Of a stretch of 62,406 nt of DNA, positions 35,092 to 47,366 are shown in pieces; positions within the stretch are counted from its first letter, which is position 1; each line of letters starts with the position of its first letter. This DNA comes from Neomoorella sulfitireducens. Its GTDB lineage: Bacteria > Bacillota > DSM-521 > Neomoorellales > Neomoorellaceae. The notes under the pieces were generated by a model, which worked only from the letters and a program-made list of their open reading frames with translations, made no database searches and had not been told where the DNA came from. Location: positions 1-62,406 of the forward strand of contig NZ_JANRHG010000015.1 in NCBI RefSeq assembly GCF_024733845.1, in the 5' to 3' direction. The position numbers were made by a program, and so were the translations under genes.

Positions 35092-36813
35092 TTAGCGGTA
35101 CTTTTCCATTTCCCGGGCCAGCATCGCTTTTACCCGGGGCACCAGGCCTTCCCGGGGCAGGGCTAATTCCTGCCCTTCATGGCGCCATTTCACGTCCACA
35201 GTGCCCTGAACCAGGGTTTTCTTGCCTATGGTTAAGCGCAGGGGATAACCTATCAGATCGGCTTCGACAAACTTCATGCCGGCCCGTTCGTCGCGGTCGT
35301 CGAATACGACCTCTACCCCGGCCGCCAGGAGCTCTGCATATATGCCTTCGGCCGCTTCCCGCTGGGCATCGTCCTTTAAAGAAGCTGGTATAATAACTAC
35401 TTCAAAGGGGGCCACACTTAAGGGCCAGATAATGCCGTGCTCGTCATGATGCTGCTCGACGACGGCGGCCATGGTACGGCTAACGCCGATGCCGTAACAG
35501 CCCATGACAATGGGATGTTCCCGGCCCTGTTCATCGGTATAGGTGGCGCCCAGGGCCCGGCTGTACTTGGTCCCCAGCTGGAAAACCTGGCCCACCTCTA
35601 TGCCGCGGGCCTGGCTCAGGGGAGCGCCGCACCGGGGACAGGGCTCCCCGGCCTCCACCTGGCGGAGGTCGGCATAGGCGTCCGCTTTAAAGTCGCGGCC
35701 TGGGTTGACGCCTGCCAGGTGATAGCCTTCCCGGTTGGCGCCTGCTACGGCGTTGACCAGGTAGGGGATCTCCGCGTCGGCGTAAACCGGCACACCCTGT
35801 AAGCCTACCGGCCCGACATAACCTACCGGCGCGCCGGTTGCGGCCGTTACCTTTTCCGGTTCGGCCAGGGTGAGATGCCGGCAGCCCAGGTAATTCTGGA
35901 GCTTTACTTCATTTAGTTCCCGGTCGCCCCGGATCAGGACGGCCACCAGTTGGCCATCGGCTTCATAAAAGACGGTTTTAATCAGCCTGTCGGGGGTAAT
36001 ACCCAGGAAGGCGCTAACCTCGGCTACCGTCTTCTGCCCCGGGGTGGCTACTTCTTGCAGGAGCTGCGGCGTTTCCGCCACCGGTTTGGGCAGGGCCCTG
36101 GCGGCGGCAATTTCGACATTGGCGGCATAGTCGCATTCCTGGCAGTACACCAGCAGCGCCTCGCCGGTAGAGGCCAGGGCCATGAATTCATGGCTGTAGT
36201 TACCGCCGATGGCGCCGGTATCGGCCTGGACCGGCCGGAAATCCAGGCCGCAGCGGCGGAAGACGTTGCTGTAGGCCTGGTACATTTTGGCGTAACTCCG
36301 ATCCAGGCCCTCCTGGTCCCGGTCAAAGGAATAGAGGTCTTTCATAATAAATTCCCGCCCCCGCAGGAGCCCGAAGCGGGGCCGCCGCTCGTCGCGGTAT
36401 TTATTTTGAATCTGGTACAGGAGCAGGGGCAGTTGTTTATAGGAGTTAACCTCGCTCCGTACCAGGGCGGTGATGATCTCCTCGTGGGTGGGACCCAGGC
36501 AAAACTGGCGCTGGTGCCGGTCCCGGAGGCGGAACATCTCTTCCCCGTAAACCTCCCAGCGGCCGCTCTCCTGCCAGAGTTCGGCCGGCTGGATAATGGG
36601 CAGGACAACCTCCTGGCCGCCGGCCCGGTCCATTTCCTCGCGGATGATCCGCTCCAGTTTGGCCAGCACCCGCCGTCCCAGGGGTAAATAGGTATAAATG
36701 CCGGCTGCAGCCTTGCGGATGAAGCCGGCCCGCAGCAACAGCTGGTGGCTGGCGATTTCGGCCTCGGCCGGTATTTCCCTTAAAGTCGGTGCCAGTAATT
36801 CACTCGCGCGCAT
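35092..36813 (-). CDS. proS: Prolyl-tRNA synthetase
   Basis: Class II synthetase of the bacterial type, 573 residues: catalytic core with [23 protein letters not shown], the YbaK-like editing insert (about 235-390) that clears mischarged alanine, and a C-terminal anticodon domain. It overlaps the end of ispG by 14 bp, and polC follows 15 bp after it. No T-box is seen because it is read from within an operon. Confidence 0.97.
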   Translation of the reverse strand: MRASELLAPTLREIPAEAEIASHQLLLRAGFIRKAAAGIYTYLPLGRRVLAKLERIIREEMDRAGGQEVVLPIIQPAELWQESGRWEVYGEEMFRLRDRHQRQFCLGPTHEEIITALVRSEVNSYKQLPLLLYQIQNKYRDERRPRFGLLRGREFIMKDLYSFDRDQEGLDRSYAKMYQAYSNVFRRCGLDFRPVQADTGAIGGNYSHEFMALASTGEALLVYCQECDYAANVEIAAARALPKPVAETPQLLQEVATPGQKTVAEVSAFLGITPDRLIKTVFYEADGQLVAVLIRGDRELNEVKLQNYLGCRHLTLAEPEKVTAATGAPVGYVGPVGLQGVPVYADAEIPYLVNAVAGANREGYHLAGVNPGRDFKADAYADLRQVEAGEPCPRCGAPLSQARGIEVGQVFQLGTKYSRALGATYTDEQGREHPIVMGCYGIGVSRTMAAVVEQHHDEHGIIWPLSVAPFEVVIIPASLKDDAQREAAEGIYAELLAAGVEVVFDDRDERAGMKFVEADLIGYPLRLTIGKKTLVQGTVDVKWRHEGQELALPREGLVPRVKAMLAREMEKYR

Positions 36814-37891
36814 TCTCTTCCTCCTCTTCGTCTGCTGCCAGGCGCCTTACTTCTTCAATAAGAGCCCGGGCCATATCTTCTTCCCTGACCTTACGGACGG
36901 GACGGCCGTTGCGAAAAAGCAGGCCAAAGCCGGGCCCGCCGGCAATGCCGACATCGGCCTGGCGGGCCTCGCCGGGACCGTTGACGGCACAGCCCATGAC
37001 GGCAACTTTCAGGGGCCGGGCTACATCCTGGAGTTCCTGCTGTACCTGGGCCGCCACCCCTTCCACATCGACCTGGCAACGGCCGCAGGTGGGGCAGGAA
37101 ATCAGCTCGACGCCGCGCCGGCGCAGTCCCAGGCTGCGTAAAATGGCAAAGCCGGCCACGACTTCCTGCACCGGGTCGCCGGTCAAAGAGACCCGGATGG
37201 TGTCGCCGATGCCTTCGTTAAGTAAAATGCCGATCCCCACGGCCGACTTGACGGCCCCCTCCAGGCCCCGGCCTGCTTCGGTCACCCCCAGGTGCAGGGG
37301 ATAATCGACCTCCGCGGCCAGCCGGCGGTAGGCTTCCAGCATTAAGGGAACCTCCGCGGCTTTCAGGGATATTTTTATATCATAGAAATCCAGATCTTCC
37401 AGCAGGTGAATATGTTTCATGGCACTGGTTACCATGGCGGCGGCTGTAACCCCGCCGTGGGCGGCCATGGCTTCCTTTTCCAGGGAGCCGGCATTGACGC
37501 CGATGCGGATGGGTACCCGCCGGGCGGCCGCTTCCTTGACTACAGCCTTCACCCGTCCGGGACCGCCTATATTCCCGGGATTCAGGCGGAGGCCGTCCAC
37601 CCCGGCTTCCAGGGCGGCCAGGGCCAGGCGGTAGTCAAAATGGATGTCGGCGATGATGGGGATAGCCACCTGTCCTTTTATCCTGGCCAGGGCCGCCGCG
37701 GCTTCCTGATCCGGGACGGCCAGGCGGACTATTTCGCAGCCGGCCCGGGCCAGCCTCCGGATCTGGGCGACGGTGGCGGCGATGTCCCTGGTATCGGTAT
37801 TGGTCATTGATTGGACGGAAATGGGCGCTCCTCCACCTATGGCTACGCTGCCAACCCAAATCTGCCGCGCCGGCCGGCGTTTAATTTCCAT
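36800..37891 (-). CDS. ispG: 4-hydroxy-3-methylbut-2-enyl diphosphate synthase (IspG/GcpE)
   Basis: Iron-sulfur enzyme of the methylerythritol phosphate isoprenoid pathway. 363 residues with a TIM-barrel N-terminal domain ([16 protein letters not shown]) and C-terminal cluster ligands in [10 protein letters not shown] and the later [10 protein letters not shown]. It lies between rseP and proS, with dxr of the same pathway two genes upstream. Confidence 0.96.
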   Translation of the reverse strand: MEIKRRPARQIWVGSVAIGGGAPISVQSMTNTDTRDIAATVAQIRRLARAGCEIVRLAVPDQEAAAALARIKGQVAIPIIADIHFDYRLALAALEAGVDGLRLNPGNIGGPGRVKAVVKEAAARRVPIRIGVNAGSLEKEAMAAHGGVTAAAMVTSAMKHIHLLEDLDFYDIKISLKAAEVPLMLEAYRRLAAEVDYPLHLGVTEAGRGLEGAVKSAVGIGILLNEGIGDTIRVSLTGDPVQEVVAGFAILRSLGLRRRGVELISCPTCGRCQVDVEGVAAQVQQELQDVARPLKVAVMGCAVNGPGEARQADVGIAGGPGFGLLFRNGRPVRKVREEDMARALIEEVRRLAADEEEEENARE

Positions 37892-37901
37892 TTATGTCAC
37901 C

Positions 37902-38912
37902 TCAGCTGAAAATACGGAGCAAATCATTATAGGTTATTAAGATGAGCAGGCCCATAAGGAGGGCAAAGCCGATGAGGTGGATTAAATTTTCTTTTTCGGC
38001 GCTTATAGGCCGGCCCCGCAGGCCTTCCAGGGTTAAAAATACCAGCCGGCTGCCGTCCAGGGCGGGGATGGGCAGCAGGTTAATGAGCCCCAGGTCCAGG
38101 CTCAAGACTGCCATGAAGTTCAGAACGTTGGCCAGCCCGTAGGTGGCCGCCTGGCCCACCAGCTGGATAATGCCCACCGGCCCGACAACCTCGGGCGCCA
38201 CCTTGCCGGTTATCATCTGCAGCAGGCTTAAGATAATGAGGCGGGTTATTTCATAGGCCTGCCTGAGACCGAGGCTAATGGAGGTCCACAAACCCTGCCG
38301 CTCCCAGGTAGGGCCGATGCCGATCAAGCCTACCCCTGATTGGGGATCCCTGATGGTAGTCAGGCCGACCTGCTGCTGCCTGCCGTCCCGTTCGATTACC
38401 ATGGTAATTTCTTTTTCCGGGTACCGGTAGATAAGTTGGACCAGATCTCGCCAGTTATTGACCGGGGTATTGTTTACCATTAAAATTTTATCTCCCGGAC
38501 GCAAACCCGCCTGGGCGGCGGGCATTCCCGGTTCTACGCGGCCGATGATGTTTTTATCGGCAGGAATGCCCAGGACCATGAAGACGAAAACAAAAATAAG
38601 GATGGCCAGGAGGAAATTCATTCCCGAACCGGCGGCAATGACTCCCATGCGTTTAAATAGCGGCTGCCTGTTGAAACCCCGCGGGTCGTCCAGGTCCGGC
38701 CCTTCCATCCCGGCTATGCGGTTGAAGCCGCCCAGGGGAAAGGCACGCAGGGAGTATACCGTTTCCCCCCTCTTCACCTGCCAGAGGGCCGGGCCCATGC
38801 CGACGGCAAATTCTTCTACCTTGATGCCTGCTTTTTTGGCCGCCAGGAAGTGCCCGCCTTCGTGGACCACGATTAAAATACTGAAGATGACCAGGGCCAG
38901 GATAATGGTCAC
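37902..38912 (-). CDS. rseP: Site-2 intramembrane zinc protease RseP/RasP
   Basis: 336-residue membrane metalloprotease that cleaves anti-sigma factors and signal-peptide remnants. Zinc motif HEGGH (residues 17-21) in the first helix, a PDZ domain (about 110-185, GLRPGDKILMVNNTPVNNW), and LLPIPALDG near the C-terminus supplying the third ligand. The start is GTG 38912 behind AAGGAGCTGACGCCCG. It is preceded by an unexplained 335-bp gap after dxr. Confidence 0.94.
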   Translation of the reverse strand: MTIILALVIFSILIVVHEGGHFLAAKKAGIKVEEFAVGMGPALWQVKRGETVYSLRAFPLGGFNRIAGMEGPDLDDPRGFNRQPLFKRMGVIAAGSGMNFLLAILIFVFVFMVLGIPADKNIIGRVEPGMPAAQAGLRPGDKILMVNNTPVNNWRDLVQLIYRYPEKEITMVIERDGRQQQVGLTTIRDPQSGVGLIGIGPTWERQGLWTSISLGLRQAYEITRLIILSLLQMITGKVAPEVVGPVGIIQLVGQAATYGLANVLNFMAVLSLDLGLINLLPIPALDGSRLVFLTLEGLRGRPISAEKENLIHLIGFALLMGLLILITYNDLLRIFS

Positions 38913-39247
38913 CGGGCGTCAGCTCCTTCGAGAGTATGGTGCTGCCAGAAATAGTTCTTAATCCCATTCCTTAACCCGGGCTGGAGGGCACAGGCTCCGG
39001 TGGTTCTCGGCTAGCAAACTAAACGCTCAGCCTTGCCCGGCGGCGGGGGAGGCATGGCTTTGTTGCTTTGATAAACCATAACGGGGCGTGGTAATTCTGA
39101 TTTCTAAAGCCACGTTACGATCCCCATCCCGTTCACCGCCGCCTCCCTGCGGCTTCGCTGAGTTTGCTGACGCCTCGAACCAAGTCGCCTTCCGCCTGTA
39201 CCCTCCAACCCTTGTCTGCTACATTTCCATATTTTGTGAGGCCTGCG
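38913..39247. other. 335-bp gap between dxr and rseP, no supported gene
   Basis: The longest non-coding stretch in an operon whose other junctions overlap or are under 25 bp. Short open frames on both strands have no recognisable family. A CGTGG/CCACG inverted repeat (39083-39110) and a GGGAGGCATGGC stretch were noted, but no terminator with a T-tract and no convincing promoter. It may be the eroded remnant of an inserted element or gene. Confidence 0.5.
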
Positions 39248-40423
39248 TCAACTGCAAGAAGGCTTTCTCTTGCTAAACCCTTCCGCCACTTCTGCCGCCC
39301 TGCGCCGCGCCCAGGCGTCGGCGGCAAGAATTGCTTCCAGGTCATTGGCCGCCGCCGGCCGGTGTTCTTCCAGGACCCTGGCCACGACATGGCTGATGGC
39401 CGTCAAGGATATCTTCCTTGCCAGGAAGTACTCGACGGCGATCTCGTCGGCGGCGCTCAAGACCGCCGGGTAAGTCCCCCCGGCCCGGCCGGCACGCCAG
39501 GCGAGTTCCAGGCACGGGAAGCGTTCCAGGTCCGGCCGTTTAAAATCAAGTTGTCCCAGGGTTGCCAGGTCCAGTACCCGGGTGTTTAAATCCCAGCGTT
39601 CCGGCCAGGTCAGGGCGTACTGGATGGGCAGGCGCATGTCGGCAGGCCCCAGGTGGGCAAAAAGGGAGCCGTCACTGTAGCGCACCAGGGCGTGAACCAC
39701 GCTCTGGGGGTGGACCAGGACATCAATCTGGTTATACTCCAGGTCAAAAAGATGCCTGGCTTCAATAACTTCCAGGCCTTTATTCATCAGGGTGGCGGAA
39801 TCGACGGTAACCTTGGGCCCCATTACCCAGGTGGGGTGATTTAAAGCCTCTTCCGGGGCAACGGCGGCCATCTCTTCTATAGTTTTCTCGCGCAAAGGCC
39901 CTCCCGAAGCGGTAATAATCACCTGTACCACCCTGCCGCCCTGGTGCAGGCACTGGAAAATGGCCGAATGCTCGCTGTCTACCGGGATCACCCGGCGTTT
40001 CAGGGCCCGGGCCCGGCCCATGACCACCTCACCGGCAGCTACCAGGATCTCTTTATTGGCTATGGCAATATCTTTACCTGCCTCCAGGGCAGCAAGTACT
40101 GCCGGCAGGCTGCGGATGCCTACCATGGCGGCCACTACCCTCTCTACCCCGTCAAGGCAGGCTGCAGCCAATAGGCCTTCATCCCCCGCCATAACCCTGA
40201 CCTTTAAACCGCCAACCCTCCTGGCCAGTTCCCGCGCCCCTGCCGGGTCAAGGAGGACGGCCAGGCGGGGGCGAAACCGCCTTACCTGCTCGGCCAGGAG
40301 GTCAATATTCCTGGCCGCGGCCAGGGCGGCAACCTTGAATTGGCCCGGATGGGAGGCCACAACCTCCAGGGTCTGGCGGCCGATGGAACCGGTTGATCCC
40401 AGGACTGCTATTTCCCTGGCCAC
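39248..40423 (-). CDS. dxr: 1-deoxy-D-xylulose 5-phosphate reductoisomerase
   Basis: Second step of the methylerythritol phosphate pathway (NADPH, divalent metal). 391 residues: N-terminal NADPH loop VLGSTGSIGRQTLEVV, the metal/substrate segment VDSEHSAIFQCL and the NHPTWVMGPKVTVDSATLMNKGLE region. It overlaps the upstream permease gene by 16 bp. The C-terminal tail after AWARRRAAEVAEGF (SKRKPSCS) may be altered by the sequence that fills the following gap. Confidence 0.96.
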   Translation of the reverse strand: MAREIAVLGSTGSIGRQTLEVVASHPGQFKVAALAAARNIDLLAEQVRRFRPRLAVLLDPAGARELARRVGGLKVRVMAGDEGLLAAACLDGVERVVAAMVGIRSLPAVLAALEAGKDIAIANKEILVAAGEVVMGRARALKRRVIPVDSEHSAIFQCLHQGGRVVQVIITASGGPLREKTIEEMAAVAPEEALNHPTWVMGPKVTVDSATLMNKGLEVIEARHLFDLEYNQIDVLVHPQSVVHALVRYSDGSLFAHLGPADMRLPIQYALTWPERWDLNTRVLDLATLGQLDFKRPDLERFPCLELAWRAGRAGGTYPAVLSAADEIAVEYFLARKISLTAISHVVARVLEEHRPAAANDLEAILAADAWARRRAAEVAEGFSKRKPSCS

Positions 40424-41523
40424 TGGTTGTTCACCCCCTGTTTGGAGCTTAAGAAGGCCTTGAAAAATACCACCGCCAGGGGGCCAATAACCAGGCCGGC
40501 AATACCCAGGAGCTTTAAGCCGGCATAAAGGGCAACCAGGGTCGTCAACGGGTGCAGCCCCAGGTTAAAGGCCACCAGTTTTGGCTGCAGGACCTGGCGC
40601 AGGATAATTATAAAGGCATACAGGATTAACAGGGCCAGCCCCATGCTGTAACGCCCCAGGATAAATTCTACTATGACCCAGGGAATGAAGACTGTACCCG
40701 GGCCGACTATGGGCAACAGATCGGCCAGCCCGATTAAGATGGCCAGGGTAAGAACGTAATCTACATTTAATATTAAAAGCCCGATGATACTCTGGGTCAT
40801 CTGCAGGGTTACAAGCAAAAACTCCGCCCGCAGGTAGCCGATGATAGCCTGGCCCAGGGAAGAAAATACCGTACCCGTCCGTTCCCGCCAGGAGGGTTTT
40901 ATCAGCCGGAGCAAAGTATTTATAATAAATTCTTTATCCCGGCTGAAGAAGTAAGTTGCCAGCAGGGTAATTATAAAAGAAATAAAGAGCTCCGGCAGGT
41001 AGGTTATAAAATTTATGAGCCACTGGACCGCCAGGCCCAGGAGGTTTTTCATCCAGTTTACGGCATTGTCCAGGAAGGACTGCAGGGTATTAAGGACTTC
41101 AACGGGCAGGTTACCTGCAAAATAAAAACTCTGGAGGCGGGCAAAATATTCCTGGAAGAGCGATCCGATGGCCCGCGCCTGCACCGGCAGGGTTAAAGCT
41201 ATGCTTTCCAGCTCGACGATCAGGTTGTTAACCAGGTAAAATACGGCTATGCTGAGAACAGTAAGAACAGACGCCAGGGTGATAATTACCGCCCAACCCC
41301 GGCCAAGTTTGATCTTTTTTTCAATAAAGTTTACTACCGGATCGATAAGGGCAGCCAGCAGGGCGGCCAGGACAAAGGGCATGACCACCGGCACCATTAT
41401 TCCCAGAATTTTGGATACGGCCGGCAATATGGAATAATAAAACAAAAGGAAAAGAAAGGCTGCCATTAAAGCCAACAATAATGTTTGAAATCTTTGTTTA
41501 AACCGGTCGTTCAAGCCGTTCAC
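40408..41523 (-). CDS. AI-2E/PerM-family membrane permease
   Basis: 371-residue polytopic membrane protein with about eight hydrophobic segments. The conserved GLADLLPIVGPGTVFIPWVI and GLKLLGIAGLVIGPLAVVFFKAF regions define the AI-2E transporter (UPF0118) family. Members export small molecules or act in Na+/H+ exchange; substrate unknown here. It is set between cdsA and dxr, overlapping dxr, an uncommon insertion in the uppS-cdsA-dxr order. Confidence 0.88.
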   Translation of the reverse strand: MNGLNDRFKQRFQTLLLALMAAFLFLLFYYSILPAVSKILGIMVPVVMPFVLAALLAALIDPVVNFIEKKIKLGRGWAVIITLASVLTVLSIAVFYLVNNLIVELESIALTLPVQARAIGSLFQEYFARLQSFYFAGNLPVEVLNTLQSFLDNAVNWMKNLLGLAVQWLINFITYLPELFISFIITLLATYFFSRDKEFIINTLLRLIKPSWRERTGTVFSSLGQAIIGYLRAEFLLVTLQMTQSIIGLLILNVDYVLTLAILIGLADLLPIVGPGTVFIPWVIVEFILGRYSMGLALLILYAFIIILRQVLQPKLVAFNLGLHPLTTLVALYAGLKLLGIAGLVIGPLAVVFFKAFLSSKQGVNNQWPGK

Positions 41524-41541
41524 TTGTTTTTCACTCCATTT

Positions 41542-42342
41542 TTATAAAAAGAAGGCCACATAATAGTATACCACCGGGGCTACCAGGAGCAAACTATCAA
41601 AACGGTCTAAAATTCCCCCGTGGCCCGGTAAAAGCCGGCCGCTGTCCTTAACACCTGCCTGGCGCTTGAAACCCGATTCAATTAAATCGCCGGCCTGGGC
41701 GGCAACGGCGGCGAGTACGGCCAGGCCGGCCAGGAGCCAACTGTTAAAGGCAGGCAGCAGCAGAGGCCCCAGAACTTCCACAATTATTAGAGTAGCCAGG
41801 AGGCCGCCGGCAGCCCCGGCCCAGGTTTTACCGGGGCTGAGGGCCGGCCAGGGATGGCGGCGGCCGAAAATACGGCCGCAAAAATAAGCGCCAGTATCGT
41901 TGGCCCAGGTCAGGAGGAAGGCCAGGATAAGGATCCCGGCACCTCCAGGTAAAAGGCGAAGGAGGGGCAGGTAAGCCAGCATGCCCCCTATGTACCAGCT
42001 GCCCAGGAGGGTTATGGCCACATCCGCTGCCGCCACCCGGGGAAAAAGGGCCAGGAAGAGCAAGAGCATGGCCAATGTGAGCCAGGCACCCATCCAGGCC
42101 GCCGTACCCTTACTAAAGTATGCTCCGACAATAAAAAGTAAGCCACCTGCAATCCCCGCCGGGACGATTGGTTTTAGCTTCCAGCGGGCAGCCAGGTGAT
42201 AGAATTCTACCAGGCCGGTAAAAGCCATAAGGATTACCAGCAAGAGCAACATCCAGCCGCCCAGGTAGGCCGTTCCGAGTAATAGCGGGATGCCTGCCAT
42301 GGCAACTAAAATCCTGGTGACCAGCATATGAAACACCACCAT
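41542..42342 (-). CDS. cdsA: Phosphatidate cytidylyltransferase
   Basis: Makes CDP-diacylglycerol for phospholipid synthesis. 266 residues, about seven or eight membrane helices, and the CdsA signature VKDSGRLLPGHGGILDRFDSLL near the C-terminus. The ATG at 42327 (MLVTRILVAMAG), behind GGTGGTG, may be the true start. It follows uppS immediately. Confidence 0.95.
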   Translation of the reverse strand: MVVFHMLVTRILVAMAGIPLLLGTAYLGGWMLLLLVILMAFTGLVEFYHLAARWKLKPIVPAGIAGGLLFIVGAYFSKGTAAWMGAWLTLAMLLLFLALFPRVAAADVAITLLGSWYIGGMLAYLPLLRLLPGGAGILILAFLLTWANDTGAYFCGRIFGRRHPWPALSPGKTWAGAAGGLLATLIIVEVLGPLLLPAFNSWLLAGLAVLAAVAAQAGDLIESGFKRQAGVKDSGRLLPGHGGILDRFDSLLLVAPVVYYYVAFFL

Positions 42343-42345
42343 GGC

Positions 42346-43122
42346 TCATATTTTCAGGCCGCCGAATCGCCTTTCCCTTTGCTGGTAAGCCAGCAGGGCC
42401 TGGCGTAAATTCTCCCGCCGGAAATCAGGCCAGTAGATGTCAGCAAACCATAATTCCGTATAGGCCAGCTGCCAGAGCAAGAAGTTACTTAACCGCATTT
42501 CCCCAGATGGGCGAATTAAGAGGTCGGGATCCGGCAGGTCCCCGGTATAAAGGGCGCCTTTGATTACGTCTTCATCGATGTCCTCAGGGCGGAGTTTGCC
42601 GGCCAGGACTTCGCCGGTAACCCGCCGGCAGGCATCCACCAGTTCGGCCCGGCCGCCATAGTTGAGGGCGACGTTGAGAATGAGCCTGCTGTTGCCGGCC
42701 GTTTCCCGCCTGGCCCGGGCCAGCTCTTCCCGGGCAGCAAGGGGCAGGGCTTCCAGGCGGCCAATGGCCCGCACCTGGACCCCCTTCTCCTTTAATTCGG
42801 GTAACTCCCGGCGCACGTACTCGACCAGGAGGTTCATCAGGGCTTCTATTTCTTCCTGGGGCCTTTTCCAGTTTTCTGTAGAAAATGCATATACCGTTAG
42901 AATGGCAATACCCCAGTCAACGCAGGCCCGGACGATATCGCGTAAAGCCTCGACCCCGGCCCGGTGGCCGGCCACCCGGGGCAGGCCTCTCTTCCCGGCC
43001 CAGCGCCCATTGCCGTCCATGATAATGGCTACATGGCGGGGCAGTTTGCCCGGTTCGAGTTCGGCCTCCTCCGCCGTCATGGTCGGCCCGGGGCGGAGCC
43101 ATCTAGTCAGGAAACCAGCCAC
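42346..43122 (-). CDS. uppS: Isoprenyl transferase (undecaprenyl diphosphate synthase)
   Basis: Cis-prenyltransferase that makes the C55 lipid carrier for the cell wall. Signatures are IIMDGNGRWAGKRGLPRVAGHRAG and YAFSTENWKRP. About 258 residues from the GTG at 43122, which lies 6 nt after AGGGGGG. An upstream TTG at 43158 is rejected because it falls inside the T-tract of the ferredoxin terminator. It heads the uppS-cdsA-...-polC gene run. Confidence 0.94.
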   Translation of the reverse strand: MAGFLTRWLRPGPTMTAEEAELEPGKLPRHVAIIMDGNGRWAGKRGLPRVAGHRAGVEALRDIVRACVDWGIAILTVYAFSTENWKRPQEEIEALMNLLVEYVRRELPELKEKGVQVRAIGRLEALPLAAREELARARRETAGNSRLILNVALNYGGRAELVDACRRVTGEVLAGKLRPEDIDEDVIKGALYTGDLPDPDLLIRPSGEMRLSNFLLWQLAYTELWFADIYWPDFRRENLRQALLAYQQRERRFGGLKI

Positions 43123-43159
43123 CAGCTTCCCCCCTAATGTGAGCAGCCTATAAAACAAA

Positions 43160-43176
43160 CCCCCTCGGCGAGGGGG
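43160..43176 (-). terminator. Intrinsic terminator after the small ferredoxin gene
   Basis: 7-bp stem CCCCCTC/GAGGGGG with a 3-nt loop, followed by TTTGTTTTAT on the minus strand. It lies 13 nt after the ferredoxin stop and just ahead of uppS. Confidence 0.75.
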
Positions 43177-43188
43177 AATGTTGCCATC

Positions 43189-43365
<177 letters not shown>

Positions 43366-43377
43366 TTACACCTCCTT

Positions 43378-43587
43378 TCACTGGTGGTGAGTATCTACAT
43401 AAGCCAGGACCAGGTCAACCCGGCCGGCTCCCACCAGGCGTAAACGCACGACACGGCCCTCTTCTTCCTCTGACGGCAAAGGGCGCAGGGGACCGGTAAA
43501 GGAGTAATTATGCACCTGCCATCCGCCAGCTGCCAGGACCCTTCTGGCTTCGGCCAGGGTTAAACCTATGCAGTCAGGTGCATCCAA
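43378..43587 (-). CDS. Small PASTA-like protein
   Basis: 69 residues. GLTLAEARRVLAAGGWQV at the N-terminus resembles a PASTA-domain helix, followed by three beta-like stretches ending DLVLAYVDTHH. No signal peptide or membrane helix, so unlike classical PASTA proteins it would be cytoplasmic. It follows frr by 2 bp and precedes the ferredoxin gene. Function unknown. Confidence 0.6.
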   Translation of the reverse strand: MDAPDCIGLTLAEARRVLAAGGWQVHNYSFTGPLRPLPSEEEEGRVVRLRLVGAGRVDLVLAYVDTHHQ

Positions 43588-43589
43588 AG

Positions 43590-45581
<1,992 letters not shown>

Positions 45582-45695
45582 AGCTTCACTCCTCCACTCT
45601 TAGCTTTTACCGGCAGGCTACAAAATGTAACAACCTGTTCCAGGGCAGCAGGCACACACTATGTAAGCGTAGGTAAAACCTACGCCCGGTAAAAA

Positions 45696-46406
45696 TTATT
45701 CTCCCACGACTTCTTCCGGTTGATCCTGTCCCTGCAGGCCCTCTAAAACGGCGTCGGCCATTTTACTGGTCAGCAAGCGGACGGCCCTGATGGCATCGTC
45801 GTTGCCGGGAATGACATAATCTACTTCGTCAGGATCGCAGTTGGTATCGACAATGGCCACAATGGGAATGCCCAGCCGCCGCCCTTCGGCCACGGCAATC
45901 CGCTCTTTCCGGGGGTCGATGATAAAGAGGGCGTCGGGTAAATTCTTCATTTCCTTAATGCCGCCCAGGTAACGCTCCAATTTTTCCTTCTCGCCCCGCA
46001 GGCGGGCTACTTCCTTTTTGGGCAACACCGTAAAGGTTCCTTCTTCTTCCATGCGTTCCAGTTCTTTTAAACGCTCGATGCGGCGGCGGATGGTCTGGAA
46101 GTTGGTGAGGGTGCCTCCCAGCCAGCGTACATTGACATAAAACATGCCGCAGCGTTCTGCCTCTTCCTTTACGGCCTCCTGGGCCTGCTTCTTGGTCCCC
46201 ACAAAAAGGATTTTGCCCCCGTCGCGGGCCAGGTCCCGGACGAAATTATAGGCTTCTTCAATCTTTTTGACGGTGCGCTGGAGGTCGATGATATAGATCC
46301 CGTTGCGCTCCGTAAAGATATACGGTGCCATTTTGGGATTCCAGCGCCGCGTCTGGTGGCCGAAATGGACCCCGGCCTCCAGCAATTGCTTCATTGATAT
46401 AATCAC
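45696..46406 (-). CDS. rpsB: 30S ribosomal protein S2
   Basis: 236 residues with [22 protein letters not shown] and the [29 protein letters not shown] signatures. The GTG at 46406 lies 10 nt after AGGAGG. The ATG four codons later is an alternative. Its promoter is about 115 nt upstream, and the leader is structured, a possible S2 autoregulation site. Confidence 0.97.
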   Translation of the reverse strand: MIISMKQLLEAGVHFGHQTRRWNPKMAPYIFTERNGIYIIDLQRTVKKIEEAYNFVRDLARDGGKILFVGTKKQAQEAVKEEAERCGMFYVNVRWLGGTLTNFQTIRRRIERLKELERMEEEGTFTVLPKKEVARLRGEKEKLERYLGGIKEMKNLPDALFIIDPRKERIAVAEGRRLGIPIVAIVDTNCDPDEVDYVIPGNDDAIRAVRLLTSKMADAVLEGLQGQDQPEEVVGE

Positions 46407-46519
46407 TTATGTTACACCTCCTGTAGTTTACCCGCCGCTTCCTTCATCAGGCCAGGGGGACCCTCACAACCGGCACTTCCCCTGCCTTCAGGCGCGTGTG
46501 GAATTAAGCACCAGAGGTT

Positions 46520-46549
46520 AGTATAACATAAACCCCAGGTACCCGGCAA
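46520..46549 (-). promoter_or_regulatory. Sigma-A promoter for rpsB-tsf
   Basis: TTGCCG (46544-46549), an 18-nt spacer and TATACT (46520-46525) with an extended TG before it, on the minus strand. The leader to rpsB is about 105 nt and contains a likely stem of GGCAGGGG with CCCCCTGGCC. Confidence 0.7.
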
Positions 46550-46563
46550 GTAATACCTTGAAT

Positions 46564-47346
46564 TTAACGGCGCAGCTTTTCTAACTCCTCCAACAGGTGG
46601 TCATTGAGGATACGGATATAGGTTCCCTTCATGCCAAGGGACTTGGACTCAATGACGCCGGCGCTTTCAAATTTCCGCAGGGCGTTGACGATAACGGACC
46701 GGGTTATACCTGCCCTGTCGGCGATTTTACTGGCTACCAGGATACCTTCGTCGCCGTCCAGCTCGGAGAAGATATGTTCAACGGCCTCCAGCTCGGAATA
46801 TGACAGGGTCGCCAGGGCTACATGGACGGCGGCGCGCTTGCGGGCTTCTTCCTCAATTTTATCTGTTTTGGAACGCAGGATCTCCATGCCCACGACGGTA
46901 GCCCCGTATTCAGCCAGGACCAGGTCTTCGTCGTCAAAGCGGACATTAAATTTGGAGAGGACCAGGGTCCCCAGGCGCTGGCCGCCGCCGACGATGGGCA
47001 CCACCGTCGTCAGCTTGTTGTTGAAGACACATTTTTTATCCAGGTCAAAAACGCAGGCATTGCCTACCTGGCAAAAGTTGGCCTGGGTCTCGTCGATGCG
47101 CAGGAGCTGTTCATTGTACTGTTCCGGGAAACGCTCCGATTGGAAGACAATGTCTTCCATAATGTCGCAGGTAAAGCCTTCAACAAAGGCATAACCCAGG
47201 ACGCGAGCATGGCGGCCAACAATGTAGGTGTTGGCTCCCAGGACGTCGCGCATTACGCTGGCCATCTCTTGAAAATCTACCGGATTACCTGCCGCTCGCT
47301 GCAGCAGGCGGTTAATTTTCCTTGACCTTTCAAGTAAAGTTTCCAT
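46564..47346 (-). CDS. codY: Global nutrient regulator CodY
   Basis: GTP- and branched-chain-amino-acid-sensing repressor of stationary-phase genes. 260 residues: N-terminal GAF-like sensor domain (about 1-155) and a C-terminal winged helix with [20 protein letters not shown] (about 204-223). The ATG at 47346, behind AAGGAAGGA, is preferred over the TTG one codon earlier. It closes the conserved xerC-hslV-hslU-codY block. Confidence 0.97.
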   Translation of the reverse strand: METLLERSRKINRLLQRAAGNPVDFQEMASVMRDVLGANTYIVGRHARVLGYAFVEGFTCDIMEDIVFQSERFPEQYNEQLLRIDETQANFCQVGNACVFDLDKKCVFNNKLTTVVPIVGGGQRLGTLVLSKFNVRFDDEDLVLAEYGATVVGMEILRSKTDKIEEEARKRAAVHVALATLSYSELEAVEHIFSELDGDEGILVASKIADRAGITRSVIVNALRKFESAGVIESKSLGMKGTYIRILNDHLLEELEKLRR

Positions 47347-47366
47347 CAACCATCTTCCTTCCTTAA

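Noticed and set aside
39088-39390. Short open frames on both strands around the end of dxr
   Set aside because: One overlaps dxr in another frame, and neither has a ribosome site or family match. Kept only as part of the unexplained gap.
45667-45685. Hairpin GCGTAGG/CCTACGC between rpsB and tsf as a terminator
   Set aside because: No T-tract follows on the minus strand (GCTTACATAG), so it is more likely an RNA-processing or stability element.
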